NCBI GenBank assembly: GCA_964421085.1 | Contig: CAYQVO010000003.1 | Location: forward strand, 62,001 to 126,000 | DNA: 64,000 bases | Direction: 5' to 3' | Source: CAYQVO01 sp964421085 | GTDB lineage: Bacteria; Bdellovibrionota_C; UBA2361; CAYQVO01 | In this document: one piece after another, positions 54,450-63,001 of the stretch | Layout of the letters: each line of letters opens with the position of its first letter | Position numbering within the stretch: the first letter of the stretch is position 1 | The notes under the pieces: generated by a model | What the model saw: only the letters and a program-made list of their open reading frames with translations | Told to the model about the DNA's origin: nothing | Database searches by the model: none | Position numbers and translations under genes: made by a program

Positions 54450-55601
54450 CTATCGCTTTACCACCTCCTTAATCGCGTCGACAACATCGTCGACATCTTC
54501 CGCTTTCATGTCCGGGAAAAGGGGCAGAGAGCATATTCTGTCCGAGTTCCACTCCGTATTCGGAAGACTGCCCCGCTTTATCCCGAAGGATTCTAAATAA
54601 AACTTCTGCAGATGAATTGCTCGAAAATGAAGACCCGTTCCGATGTTCCTTTCTTTGAGAGCCTGCATGAATTCGTCGCGCGAGCATCCGGCTTTTTCAG
54701 GAATGACCCGCACTATAAAAAGGTGCCATGCGTGACCATGCGGATATGAAGCGTCACCGAGCGGCGTCACCGCGTCGATATCCATCAGCTTCTCGCGGTA
54801 GTACCCGGCGAGCGAGCGGCGCCTGCGGTTTGTTTCTTCAATTCGATCAAGCTGCCGAAGCCCGATGACAGCGGCAATGTCGGGCATGTTGTATTTATAC
54901 CCAGGCTCGAGGACCTCTGCCTGCGGCGACCTTCCCTGCGTTTCTCTGTCGAACGCATCGACACCCAGTCCGTGAAACTTGAGGCGCCTCACCCGTTCGA
55001 TAAAATCACGATCGTCGGAAACAACCATTCCCCCCTCCGCCGTGGTGAGATTCTTGATGGCATGAAAAGAAAACACCGATGTGCCCTTGCTCCCGACAAG
55101 ATTTTCCCCGTAATGAGTGCCCATGGCGTGTGCGGCGTCCTCAATAACTCGAACTCCGTGCCGCCCGGCAGCTTCTCTTATAGAATCAAGATCGACCGGA
55201 GCTCCGGCGTAATGCACAGGTATTATGGCTCTTGTGCGCGGGGTAATGGCCGCTTCAATCGCCTCTGCGCTTATCATGAGAGTCTCCCGGTCGACATCGA
55301 CAAAGACAGGCGTTGCTCCTGCAAGAACAATCAGGTTTGCCGTGGAAACCCACGTCAGCGAAGGGGTTATAACTTCATCTCCAGGACTAATGCCGAGCGC
55401 TTTCAGGGTTACGTGCATTCCACCTGTCGCGGAGGAAACGGCAACGGCCGGCTGCCCGCCAAGATATTCGCTGAAACGTCTCTCGAACTCGCCTGCTTTC
55501 GGACCGGTGGTAATCCAGCCCGACCTGAGCACATCCGCAACCGCGTTAATGTCCTCCTCGTTGATACACGGGCGTGAGAACGGCAGAAAATCACTTCTCA
55601 T
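54450..55601 (-). CDS. arnB: UDP-4-amino-4-deoxy-L-arabinose--oxoglutarate aminotransferase
   Basis: A 383-residue PLP sugar aminotransferase of the DegT/DnrJ/EryC1/StrS family. [20 protein letters not shown] is the ArnB opening; [32 protein letters not shown] and the PLP lysine in [16 protein letters not shown] are seen. It adds the amino group to UDP-4-keto-arabinose. First gene of the arn operon. A strongly AT-rich leader follows upstream; a possible -10 (TATTAT on the minus strand, 55650-55645) is 44 bases before the ATG. Confidence 0.95.
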   Translation of the reverse strand: MRSDFLPFSRPCINEEDINAVADVLRSGWITTGPKAGEFERRFSEYLGGQPAVAVSSATGGMHVTLKALGISPGDEVITPSLTWVSTANLIVLAGATPVFVDVDRETLMISAEAIEAAITPRTRAIIPVHYAGAPVDLDSIREAAGRHGVRVIEDAAHAMGTHYGENLVGSKGTSVFSFHAIKNLTTAEGGMVVSDDRDFIERVRRLKFHGLGVDAFDRETQGRSPQAEVLEPGYKYNMPDIAAVIGLRQLDRIEETNRRRRSLAGYYREKLMDIDAVTPLGDASYPHGHAWHLFIVRVIPEKAGCSRDEFMQALKERNIGTGLHFRAIHLQKFYLESFGIKRGSLPNTEWNSDRICSLPLFPDMKAEDVDDVVDAIKEVVKR

Positions 55602-55820
55602 CTGACTTTAATTAAAAAAGAACCCAAAAAAGGAAGGCCTGCATATAATACGATAATTTAAACATTTTCCAAACAAAGCGGTCGTTTTCCGTCTTCTTCA
55701 GTCTCTACGGCACGTTGGGACTGCTGAAGGCGCCTTCGCCGCAACTGCATCTGACACCTGTCACTATCCCCGGCAGTTCCCCCGGTTCACACTCAGAGGA
55801 ATCTTTTGAAGGAGGGTCTC
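55602..55820. promoter_or_regulatory. divergent regulatory region of arn operon and lipoprotein gene
   Basis: The 219 bases between the arnB and lipoprotein starts are AT-rich near arnB. On the minus strand TATTAT (55650-55645) is a plausible -10 for arnB; on the plus strand TATAAT at 55644-55649 overlaps it, so two back-to-back promoters may compete. No good -35 and no clear PmrA or PhoP box was seen. Confidence 0.4.
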
Positions 55821-56024
55821 ATGAGACTTGTTGTGATTGTCTCTATTGCGGCTTTACTCAGCGGGTGCTCTGCTGTTCAATCAACGGGAGAGGCTGTTGA
55901 TTCAACGGGCCGCGCGATTGAAGATGCGGGCTCGGCAGTCGGCCGGGGCGCAGGTGATATAATCTCGGGGACCGGGGACGCCGTTGAAAGAGGCGCCACC
56001 CGGACTGAAAGCAAAGGATACTGA
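55821..56024 (+). CDS. entericidin-like small lipoprotein
   Basis: A 67-residue lipoprotein precursor with signal MRLVVIVSIAALLSGCSAV and an exact lipobox LSGC. The mature part is a Gly/Ala/Asp/Thr-rich amphipathic repeat (GEAVDSTGRAIEDAGSAVG) as in entericidin and related small envelope lipoproteins. Ribosome binding site GGAGGG before the ATG. It diverges from arnB. The role, whether stress lipoprotein or structural, is unknown. Its stop overlaps a candidate CTG start of the methyltransferase. Confidence 0.78.
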   Translation: MRLVVIVSIAALLSGCSAVQSTGEAVDSTGRAIEDAGSAVGRGAGDIISGTGDAVERGATRTESKGY

Positions 56025-56113
56025 CTATCGGGCAGAGCATAAAAGATATTCTCCGCTCCTATCCGTTTGAAGTCGAGGATGCGGCATGGTTCCCGGGATC
56101 CTGGCGCTTCTTC

Positions 56114-56830
56114 ATGACGGACAATCTTCGCGCGCTTTTTGAACTGACGGGCATATACAACTGCGCCGCCCCGTATCTCATCGACGCACTGCGGAAAACA
56201 GATCAGGAAAAGATAACCGACCTGTGCTCGGGAAGCGGCGGCGCTGTAGTTTCGCTTCGGCCCCTTCTCTCCAGAGCGCTGGGCAGGGAAGTCTCCGTAG
56301 CACTCACTGACAAGTTCCCTCATCCAGACGCGAGAATAAACGATCCCGGCGTTTGGTATTTTCCTCATTCCGCCGATGCAGCCCGCCTTCCTGAATCTCT
56401 GCCGGGATTTCGGACGCTGTTTACGTCCTTCCACCATTTCAAGAGGGACTCTGCAAAAGAAATTCTTGCAGACGCGGTCAAAACAGGAAACGGCATTGGA
56501 ATTTTTGAAATCACAAAGTGCAATCTGAGACATTTTCTGCTTGTGATGCTGACACCTGTGTTCGCGATTGTTGCAACTCCATTCCTTCGGCCGCTCTCCC
56601 CTGCAAGGCTCTTCTGGACTTACATCATTCCCATCATCCCTCTCTTTTCATTGTGGGACGGAATACTCTCCAATTTCCGTTCGTATTCGGAGGATGAGCT
56701 TAAGTCTCTTGTTTCCGGTTTCGACGGCTATGAATGGACAACAGGGACCGCGGGAGAGCATCAGATGGCACCCGTACAGTTCTTAATCGGCATACCTGCA
56801 ATTTCAAGGAAACAGGAGGGCCTGCCCTGA
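56114..56830 (+). CDS. SAM-dependent methyltransferase-like protein; true start lies upstream
   Basis: From the first ATG the protein has 238 residues. Motif I is ITDLCSGSGGAVVSL (about 34), followed by LTDKFPHPDAR and a later hydrophobic region (VMLTPVFAIVATPFL, FWTYIIPIIPLFSLWDG) that suggests membrane association. The reading frame stays open back to about 56009 and upstream residues read like real protein (EVEDAAWFPGSWRFF), so the coding region starts before 56114. No ATG, GTG or TTG exists there; the only candidate is CTG at 56021, overlapping the lipoprotein stop as CTGA. A single-base error or a rare start codon could explain this. Substrate unknown. Confidence 0.7.
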   Translation: MTDNLRALFELTGIYNCAAPYLIDALRKTDQEKITDLCSGSGGAVVSLRPLLSRALGREVSVALTDKFPHPDARINDPGVWYFPHSADAARLPESLPGFRTLFTSFHHFKRDSAKEILADAVKTGNGIGIFEITKCNLRHFLLVMLTPVFAIVATPFLRPLSPARLFWTYIIPIIPLFSLWDGILSNFRSYSEDELKSLVSGFDGYEWTTGTAGEHQMAPVQFLIGIPAISRKQEGLP

Positions 56831-56872
56831 GCAAGGTCAAGGTCGAAGAACCCCCGGCGACTGCAGCTTGTG

Positions 56873-57649
56873 CTACGTTTTCTCCCACTCCTCTTTTGCT
56901 CTCTCCATGCTGTATTGAAGGTAATGCTTGTCATCCGAGAAAACCTCGAGAGTGATAGAGCCGTCGTATCCGTGGCTCTTCAGAAGGTGCAGCATCGAAA
57001 TCCACGGGAGCGTCCCGGATCCAAGCGGAAGATGCAGATCGTGAGTTCCTCCTCTGTTGTCATGCAGATGCACATGCTCGAGCCTTGAACTGAAGGCTTT
57101 GAGGATCTCTTCGCTCGTATTCCTGAGCGGATGGAGATTGGCGTGTCCAACATCCAGATGCAGCCCAAGCGCGGGGAGAGGATCCAGCAGTTCGGCAAGC
57201 TCGACGCCGTTGTTGAAGGCATCCGGAAGATTTTCGAGCATCAGCCGAACCCCTCTCTCTTTCCCATACTGAATAAGATCCCTCAACGAACGAAGATTGT
57301 TTTCAATCATGTATTCGTGAGTATGGAACGGAGTGCGCCAGTCAGGATGTACGTTCATGCAGTCCGCTTCAAGACGCTTGAAGACGTCGATGCAGCTTTT
57401 CAGCTCGCAGATGGCGCCCGCCCGGACTTGTTCGAATGTGCTTGCAATCGGCAGATAGTAAGCGGTATGACCCACTACTCCTATTCCGCATCGCTCGATG
57501 GTATTCCTCACTTCGTCCACATCTATCTTCCACCACGCAGCGTCCGGTGGTTCGAGCGTGAGGTCTATGAAATCGAATCCCATTCCGTGGATTTCCTGGA
57601 TCTCCCTGATAACCGGCTTCGCCGGATGATTCATGGCGCCGAGTTTCAT
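56873..57649 (-). CDS. sugar phosphate isomerase/epimerase family TIM-barrel protein
   Basis: A 258-residue AP-endonuclease-2-like TIM barrel: MKLGAMNHPAKPVIREI, FDFIDLTLEPPDAAWW, ADCMNVHPDWRTPFHTHEY, GVRLMLENLPD, LGLHLDVGHANLHPL, HVHLHDNRGGTHDLHLPLG and ITLEVFSDDKHYLQYS. The His/Glu/Asp metal ligands of the family are all present. Substrate not known. Its ATG overlaps the stop of the nucleotidyltransferase gene by 4 bases (ATGA), so both are translated together. Confidence 0.85.
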   Translation of the reverse strand: MKLGAMNHPAKPVIREIQEIHGMGFDFIDLTLEPPDAAWWKIDVDEVRNTIERCGIGVVGHTAYYLPIASTFEQVRAGAICELKSCIDVFKRLEADCMNVHPDWRTPFHTHEYMIENNLRSLRDLIQYGKERGVRLMLENLPDAFNNGVELAELLDPLPALGLHLDVGHANLHPLRNTSEEILKAFSSRLEHVHLHDNRGGTHDLHLPLGSGTLPWISMLHLLKSHGYDGSITLEVFSDDKHYLQYSMERAKEEWEKT

Positions 57650-58419
57650 ATGTGACCTCCGGAAGCATGCGATGAAGAAACGAACCAGGGACGCGAGTCA
57701 AGCCGATCGACGCGTCCTCCTTCTATTGAAGGTCCTGTTTCGCAGCACGGCGGTATCCGGACTCCCGCCCCCTCCCACACAAAGGCGGGAAGAAATGACG
57801 CCTCCCCCGGGCAGAGCCAGCTGAAAATCAGAAGCAGACTCCCGAGCAGCGGTTCGTTGTCTCCGAGTTTTTTAACCAGATATTCCCAGTCAACGCTCCG
57901 CCCCACGCAATAGATCAGATTCAAAAGATCCGGCCAGTCGCATCTCAGCCTCTGCAGGACGAAGAGCTTTGCCCGTATTAGTTCTTCCGGAGCAAGAACA
58001 GATATGGGTGAGCCATTGAGCTCGAAAACTATCGATCGTTTGAGCCATTCCTCCGTGACTCTCGTGGGCTGGTTGGCCATGCCGAAAATGATGTCGACAA
58101 TAGTGTCGTCTTCGTTGGACGCGCGGTATATCCACGAGCGGTCATATGGAAGCTTGTCGAAGTAATCCCCCCAGCCGCACCCGGCCAGCAGATGGACGAA
58201 GTCGTCTTTTCCTTCGGGAAGGACATACAGATCGAGATCTTTCGTGTCTCTGAAAATTCCGGTGTAGCTCCCTGTCGCAAGCGCGCCGCCAATGCTGAAC
58301 CTCAGACCCCTTTCACGCACTTTTTCCAGCACCCCGCAGTACAGGTCTTTCTGCGGTTCCGCCATCTGCGAAATCAGCCGGGAAAACATGAGAGGATCTG
58401 CAATTTCTGAAACGATCAT
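57646..58419 (-). CDS. nucleotidyltransferase-fold protein
   Basis: A 257-residue protein with the pol-beta-type nucleotidyltransferase signature: GGALATGSYTG (44-54) and the metal acids D61/D63 in DTKDLDLYVLPEG. The third acid is probably in DTIVDIIFG. A helical C-terminal half follows (APEELIRAKLFVLQRL). Such proteins modify RNA, antibiotics or proteins, or serve as antitoxins; which applies is open. The ATG at 58419 has GGAGG with an 8-base spacer; 21 further upstream codons are open but lie before that site. Coupled to the TIM-barrel gene. Confidence 0.75.
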   Translation of the reverse strand: MIVSEIADPLMFSRLISQMAEPQKDLYCGVLEKVRERGLRFSIGGALATGSYTGIFRDTKDLDLYVLPEGKDDFVHLLAGCGWGDYFDKLPYDRSWIYRASNEDDTIVDIIFGMANQPTRVTEEWLKRSIVFELNGSPISVLAPEELIRAKLFVLQRLRCDWPDLLNLIYCVGRSVDWEYLVKKLGDNEPLLGSLLLIFSWLCPGEASFLPAFVWEGAGVRIPPCCETGPSIEGGRVDRLDSRPWFVSSSHASGGHI

Positions 58420-58583
58420 TGATGGCGCCTCCAGCAGGCAAATTACCGGGGGATGAAGCATCACGCCTATGACATGGATCACCTGATCACGGCCCGTAAA
58501 AAGTGAACAATTCCGATTGAGTAAATCACTTTAAGGCTTTCAGAGGTTTTTTGACCGATCGCCACATTATTCCTGGTGAATGC

Positions 58584-58599
58584 TGTAAATCTATTTACA
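58584..58599. promoter_or_regulatory. palindromic operator-like site TGTAAAT-N2-ATTTACA
   Basis: A perfect 7+2+7 inverted repeat in the intergenic region 58420-58651. Written as TGTAA-N6-TTACA it has the geometry of CRP/FNR-family sites (and fits GTA-N8-TAC). It lies 52 bases before the GTG of the HDOD-like gene, with TATAGAAT between (58611-58618). The regulator is unknown; family match is inference. Confidence 0.45.
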
Positions 58600-58651
58600 A
58601 TCCCATCCGATATAGAATCATGGCATTTTGTGTTCCTTCTGAGGGCGAGAG

Positions 58652-59734
58652 GTGGACAAACAGAAAATAGATGAAAGCGGCGACGGCGAGTTCTGGAAAT
58701 TCGCGAAGATTCTTGCGGGGCAGCTTGGCCAGGTTCCGGCATCGTTTTCAACCGCAATACGAGCTCTTATAGCTGACGAGACAAGACTGAACGGCGCGAT
58801 CAGCCCTGCCACCAGGTTTCAGGTTGCCCGGCTCTTCAATATACCCTCTTTCAAGTCGATGCTCTATTTCGCGACGCGCGATCTTCGTAAAGATAAACTT
58901 GAAGGCAAAAAGCACCTCACAATCGGTCTCATGATGAACTGCTTCCGGGCCGAGGATGTCGCGGCTTTGATCGCCTCATTCGCGTACTATAGAAAGTGCC
59001 GCTCGCTGATAGGGACGGAACACTGGGCATGGTTCGATGAACGGATCAACAAAGAAAGCATGGTTGGAGCATGCCTCGGTACAGCTATTCCGAAAATCGG
59101 GATGAGCACCGGGCTTCTCATCGGCACAATTCCTTATTTTGGCGCAGCAACGATGTTTCTGAAGGATCGGGCTGTCTTCAAGAAATACAGACTGGAACTC
59201 AAGAAAAAGAATCTGCGCCGTAATTCGGCGCTCGAGCACGAGATGTACGGCTGCACCGCGGGTGATGTCGGAGTATTCCTGCTTTCCGCCATGGGATTCG
59301 GAACGGAGGTCGGAAGCGCATTTGCAAGGGCGTTCAGTCCTGCCGCAAGTCTCGCGAATGCCGGCGACGATCTGCTCCACCGCATGCAGATTGCTTTCCT
59401 CTGGCTGGAGGCGCTCCTGGCCGGCCGGCCGCAGCCGCAGTGTCCGATCCCCGTCCATTATTGTCCGCTTGCCGCCGACCTCGACCGTCTGGAAAAGCAG
59501 ATGAAGCAGGTCCAGGCCGACCATCCTTCGTTCCTGTCCCGGACAAAGGACGACCTTTCGGAATCATCGGCGCCTGAACTGTTTACGAAAGCAGACGCAT
59601 CAGAAGCAGCGGTCCCCGATGAATTAGCCCAGGTATTCACCGCCTCCGAAATCGAACAGATGAGCGAAGCAGATTTCGACAACCTCAAGTCCGCAGCCGC
59701 AGAGGAGGAAGGACTCGAAAAGATGGAGGAGTGA
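58652..59734 (+). CDS. degenerate HDOD-like protein
   Basis: A 360-residue protein. The layout resembles an HDOD domain: LGQVPASFSTAIRALIADE, ISPATRFQVARLFNIPSFKS, a central helix SMVGACLGTAIPKIGMSTGL, and SALEHEMYGCTAGDVGVFLL corresponding to the region that follows the second HDOD helix pair. The HD residues themselves are not conserved, as in other HDOD signalling proteins. The C-terminal 80 residues are acidic and Ala/Ser-rich. GTG start with GAG-rich leader. HDOD proteins work in signalling; a link to the CheZ-like gene 3 kb away is conjecture. The fold is judged by eye. Confidence 0.55.
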   Translation: MDKQKIDESGDGEFWKFAKILAGQLGQVPASFSTAIRALIADETRLNGAISPATRFQVARLFNIPSFKSMLYFATRDLRKDKLEGKKHLTIGLMMNCFRAEDVAALIASFAYYRKCRSLIGTEHWAWFDERINKESMVGACLGTAIPKIGMSTGLLIGTIPYFGAATMFLKDRAVFKKYRLELKKKNLRRNSALEHEMYGCTAGDVGVFLLSAMGFGTEVGSAFARAFSPAASLANAGDDLLHRMQIAFLWLEALLAGRPQPQCPIPVHYCPLAADLDRLEKQMKQVQADHPSFLSRTKDDLSESSAPELFTKADASEAAVPDELAQVFTASEIEQMSEADFDNLKSAAAEEEGLEKMEE

Positions 59735-59755
59735 CGCAGCCGAAGGACCTCTTTT

Positions 59756-60163
59756 TCACCTCCCCGTCCGCTTCTCGTTTCTCCTCCCTACCGGGGGATC
59801 TGTTCCTTCATCACGGCCCGCATACTCGTCTGAAATGAAATCTTCATCTTCCGCGGCATGTTCTGCGGACCACTCAGACATCGTCGGCACCTCGCCCTCG
59901 TCATTCTCATCGAGATTGTCTTCGTCGTACGGCACATACACAGCGGCAAGGTCGCGATCCCGTTTCATGTCTTCTCCTGCCACCCCGCCCTCTATTCCGA
60001 ACTCCTGTTGACCGCGCCTGCCTCCAATAGTACCGCTCGAATCCGGCTGATCAGAAAACGTATCGTCAGGAGGGTTGAGTCTGAATCCAAGGTCCTGCAG
60101 TTCCTCAAAATCGGCTCCCTCCCGGGTCCCATGCCTGTTCCGCTCGCGTTTCAATCTTTTCAT
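59756..60163 (-). CDS. acidic hydrophilic protein of unknown function
   Basis: A 135-residue protein rich in Asp, Glu, Gly and Arg (FEELQDLGFRLNPPDD, YDEDNLDENDEGEVP, ISDEYAGRDEG), with no hydrophobic core, signal or family that I recognise. Probably disordered. It lies between the HDOD-like gene (convergent) and cydB on the same strand, 45 bases after cydB's stop in the transcription direction, so it may be the tail of the cyd operon. The amino-acid bias could also be a non-coding frame. Confidence 0.5.
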   Translation of the reverse strand: MKRLKRERNRHGTREGADFEELQDLGFRLNPPDDTFSDQPDSSGTIGGRRGQQEFGIEGGVAGEDMKRDRDLAAVYVPYDEDNLDENDEGEVPTMSEWSAEHAAEDEDFISDEYAGRDEGTDPPVGRRNEKRTGR

Positions 60164-60207
60164 GTCTGGAGGATCTCACCGCCCCCCTTCTTTCGCGATG
60201 ATCAGTC

Positions 60208-61182
60208 TCACGAAGGATTCGCGGGCCTCTTGAATATGCCGAGAAGATAGATAAGCGCAGGCACTACCAGCACAGTAGCGGCACATAACGCAAAGACAAG
60301 CTGCCGCTGCGTAGTAACAGGTGCAGGTGCAAGGAGGGTCCGTTTACTGAATACGAACAGCTGCGCAGCGACCCAGGTGAGTACTGCGGCACTTGTCACA
60401 GCGCCTGCTCCAACTCTCGGGAGCATGAAATGAATCCGGTGAAGCCCCTCAACAGTCCAGGACACGGCGGCCATTACAAGCCCAGCCGCAACGACCCCGA
60501 GAATCGTGACAACCTGCCTCCCTGCAACGCTCCAGAAAGCTGAAATGACAATCAGAAGAAGTATCAATGATGCCGCTCCGGACTGACGTGCACGCTTCGC
60601 GAAAAGAGCGCGCAGTTCCTCCGTTTCGCACTCACCCACGAGATAGACGGCGGCTATCCAGGCATAGAGCGCGCAAACGAACAACCCCAGAAACAAGGGT
60701 CCGAATGATGCCCATGGGAAAAGGAACATTTCACAAAACGATCCGGCTTTCCTTTCATCGAGCAGAAGCAGGCCTCCAACGACCACTCCCTGTGCAAAGG
60801 GAGCCGCGAAACTGCCGGCCACGAACATTGCTGAATAGTATTTCTCCGCGCCGTCTTTCTTTGCGTCGTAGTGGCGGAACGAAAACGCACACCCGCGACT
60901 CACTATCCCCAGGAGCATAAGCGTCAGCGGAATATGCAATCTCACTGAAACTTCGCGAAACAGGAGCGGATACCCCATGAACAGTATGACAACTGCAACT
61001 ATCAGCCATATGTGATTGGCCTCCCAGACCGGAGCAATTGCATGAGCAATTACCCTCTTCTGCTGCTCCCGGGTTTTTCCCCGGGCAGACAATTCGAGGA
61101 TTCCCGCGCCGAAGTCCGCGCCCCCGGTAGCCGCATAAAGCACAAAGCAGAGAACAAGAAAGCCGCCGATGAATTCGTTCAT
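60208..61182 (-). CDS. cydB: cytochrome bd oxidase subunit II
   Basis: A 324-residue membrane protein with about eight helices. FVLYAATGGADFGAGILEL, PVWEANHIWLIVAVVILFMGYP and FSFRHYDAKKDGAEKYYSAM are CydB hallmarks; W and N around VWEANHIW line the quinol/heme side. 11 bases after cydA. Heterodimeric quinol oxidase with high oxygen affinity. The ribosome binding site is GGGAG before the ATG. Confidence 0.96.
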   Translation of the reverse strand: MNEFIGGFLVLCFVLYAATGGADFGAGILELSARGKTREQQKRVIAHAIAPVWEANHIWLIVAVVILFMGYPLLFREVSVRLHIPLTLMLLGIVSRGCAFSFRHYDAKKDGAEKYYSAMFVAGSFAAPFAQGVVVGGLLLLDERKAGSFCEMFLFPWASFGPLFLGLFVCALYAWIAAVYLVGECETEELRALFAKRARQSGAASLILLLIVISAFWSVAGRQVVTILGVVAAGLVMAAVSWTVEGLHRIHFMLPRVGAGAVTSAAVLTWVAAQLFVFSKRTLLAPAPVTTQRQLVFALCAATVLVVPALIYLLGIFKRPANPS

Positions 61183-61193
61183 AAGATTGCTCC

Positions 61194-62486
61194 CTATCCC
61201 AATGCCTTAATCTGCCTGGTCATGAGCCATACGACCATGAACGTCAGGAAGAGATAAACAAGCGTGAATATGGTGAACGGCACAATGATTCCCGGCATAG
61301 GGGTGACAGCCTCAGCTGTCCGCATGACCCTGTAAATAACCCATGGCTGCCTTCCGAATTCCGTGACGAACCACCCCGCCTCCATGGAAATAAAACCAAG
61401 AGGTGTAATTGCGGCAAGGGCCTTCAGGAAGCCCGGAGAAAGCACCGTGTGCAGCTGCTTCCGGAAAAGAAAAATCACAGCTATCAATCCTGTAAGCGCC
61501 ATCACAAAACCCGCACCAACCATAACCTGAAATGCCAGATGTGTGATTAGAACGGGAGGCCACTCATCCTCCGGAAAACTGTCCAGGCCAGTCACTGCGC
61601 TTTTGAAATCTCCGTGCGCGAGAAAACTGAGCATCGCGGGAATCTCTATTCCAAAATACACCTTCCTTTTCTCTACAGAAGGGATTCCTCCAATTATGAG
61701 CGGCGCAGGAGCCTGTGTTTGAAAAAGACCCTCCGAAGCCGCCAGTTTCTCCGGCTGACGCTTCGCCACTTCCTGCGCGAGAAGATGGCCGCTCAGAGGC
61801 TGCAGAACACCTGAAACCGCCCCGAAGAGGACTGCGATAACGACTGCTTTCGAGTGAAGTTCGCGCCGGTATCCTTTGAGAAGAAGAAAGGCGTGCAGTC
61901 CGGCAACTGCGAACGCTGTCGCCTGGAATGCAGCGAGCGTCATATGCAGTCCCATCCCGGCCGAAGCACTGTTGAACATCGCGGCGACCGGATCGATATC
62001 GAGATACCTCCCGTTCTCGAAGCGGAATCCAGCCGGGTTGTTCATCCACGCACTTGCGCACATTATAAAAACACCTGAAAGAGCACCGCAGACTCCCACT
62101 GCAAGACCTGTCGCCCAGTGGACCCAGGGACGCATTCTGTTCCACCCGTGAAGAAAAAGCCCGAGTGCTATCGCTTCCAGGAAGAATGCCGATCCTTCCC
62201 ATGAAAAAGGCATTCCTATTATCGGACCGGCATGTTTCATGAATTCCGGCCAGAGAAGACCGAGTTCGAATGAAAGGACCGTCCCCGAAACCGCCCCTGT
62301 CGCAAAGAATATCGCCACACCCCGCGACCAGGCTTTCGTAAGTTCGAGATAATCTTCATCCTTCGTGCGCAGCCATTTCCAGTGGCTCACAGCCATCAGA
62401 AAGGGCATCGCGATTCCTATGCACGCAAAGACAATATGGAAGGCCAGCGATACGCCCATCTGACCTCTGGCGAAAAGAAGATCCAT
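61194..62486 (-). CDS. cydA: cytochrome bd oxidase subunit I
   Basis: A 430-residue heme-bearing subunit. MDLLFARGQMGVSLAFHIVFACIGI carries the N-terminal heme ligand His; GSAFFLEAIALGLFLHGWNRM, NPAGFRFENGRYLDIDP and MEAGWFVTEFGRQPWVIYRV (GRQPW signature) follow. It is shorter than E. coli CydA (about 520) because the Q-loop is short, the common form in many phyla. GGAGG precedes the ATG. The gene upstream on the same strand is a small Cys-rich protein. Confidence 0.96.
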   Translation of the reverse strand: MDLLFARGQMGVSLAFHIVFACIGIAMPFLMAVSHWKWLRTKDEDYLELTKAWSRGVAIFFATGAVSGTVLSFELGLLWPEFMKHAGPIIGMPFSWEGSAFFLEAIALGLFLHGWNRMRPWVHWATGLAVGVCGALSGVFIMCASAWMNNPAGFRFENGRYLDIDPVAAMFNSASAGMGLHMTLAAFQATAFAVAGLHAFLLLKGYRRELHSKAVVIAVLFGAVSGVLQPLSGHLLAQEVAKRQPEKLAASEGLFQTQAPAPLIIGGIPSVEKRKVYFGIEIPAMLSFLAHGDFKSAVTGLDSFPEDEWPPVLITHLAFQVMVGAGFVMALTGLIAVIFLFRKQLHTVLSPGFLKALAAITPLGFISMEAGWFVTEFGRQPWVIYRVMRTAEAVTPMPGIIVPFTIFTLVYLFLTFMVVWLMTRQIKALG

Positions 62487-62610
62487 GTCGTGTCCCTCCC
62501 CGGCAATCCGCTTTTATAGCCGATTCCGGCTGGAGGTACAAATGCGGTTTCATGAACAGTGCAGGTCCGCATTTCATGAAGTGTGCAGTGCGCGGGCAGG
62601 CGGAAAGAGA

Positions 62611-62847
62611 CTATCCCTGCCGGCCGCTCATAGAGGATGCACCCTGGTGTTCAGCACAATGGTTGCAGCAGAAGATCTTGCCGTCCCTCTCGACCCCATG
62701 CCCTATCACCCTGCATCCGCAGTCTCCGCAGTGCGGCGCAAGCTTCTCGATCGCGCATTCAAAACAGTCGAAATTATGGCGAGTGCCGGCGTAATCTATT
62801 GAAAGCGTCTTGTCGTAGTAGTTCCCACAGGTATCACATTGGCCCAT
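62611..62847 (-). CDS. small Cys-rich double zinc-ribbon-like protein
   Basis: A 78-residue protein with paired cysteine clusters: CDTCGNYYDK, FDCFECAIEKLAPHCGDCGC, CRVIGHGVERDG and FCCNHCAEHQG. The pattern fits a small conserved family of prokaryotic zinc-binding proteins, sometimes called metallothionein-like; function unknown. GGAG upstream of the ATG. 124 bases before cydA on the same strand, so it may share that transcript. Confidence 0.75.
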   Translation of the reverse strand: MGQCDTCGNYYDKTLSIDYAGTRHNFDCFECAIEKLAPHCGDCGCRVIGHGVERDGKIFCCNHCAEHQGASSMSGRQG

Positions 62848-63001
62848 GTGTTTTCTCCTTCCTGCGCAGCTGCCAAAGGCCGATTATAGTGCCCGGCACC
62901 ACTGCCCATGCATGATAGTAATCAGGCAATGACAATGAGGGCTGCGGAGGAGAGAATCGAGCAAGGTTTCCATTATCATAACGGGGTGTTATACATGACT
63001 T

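Noticed and set aside
55602..55820. PmrA or PhoP box before arnB
   Set aside because: I looked for paired TTAA-type or (T/G)GTTTA direct repeats with correct spacing and found none that I could defend.
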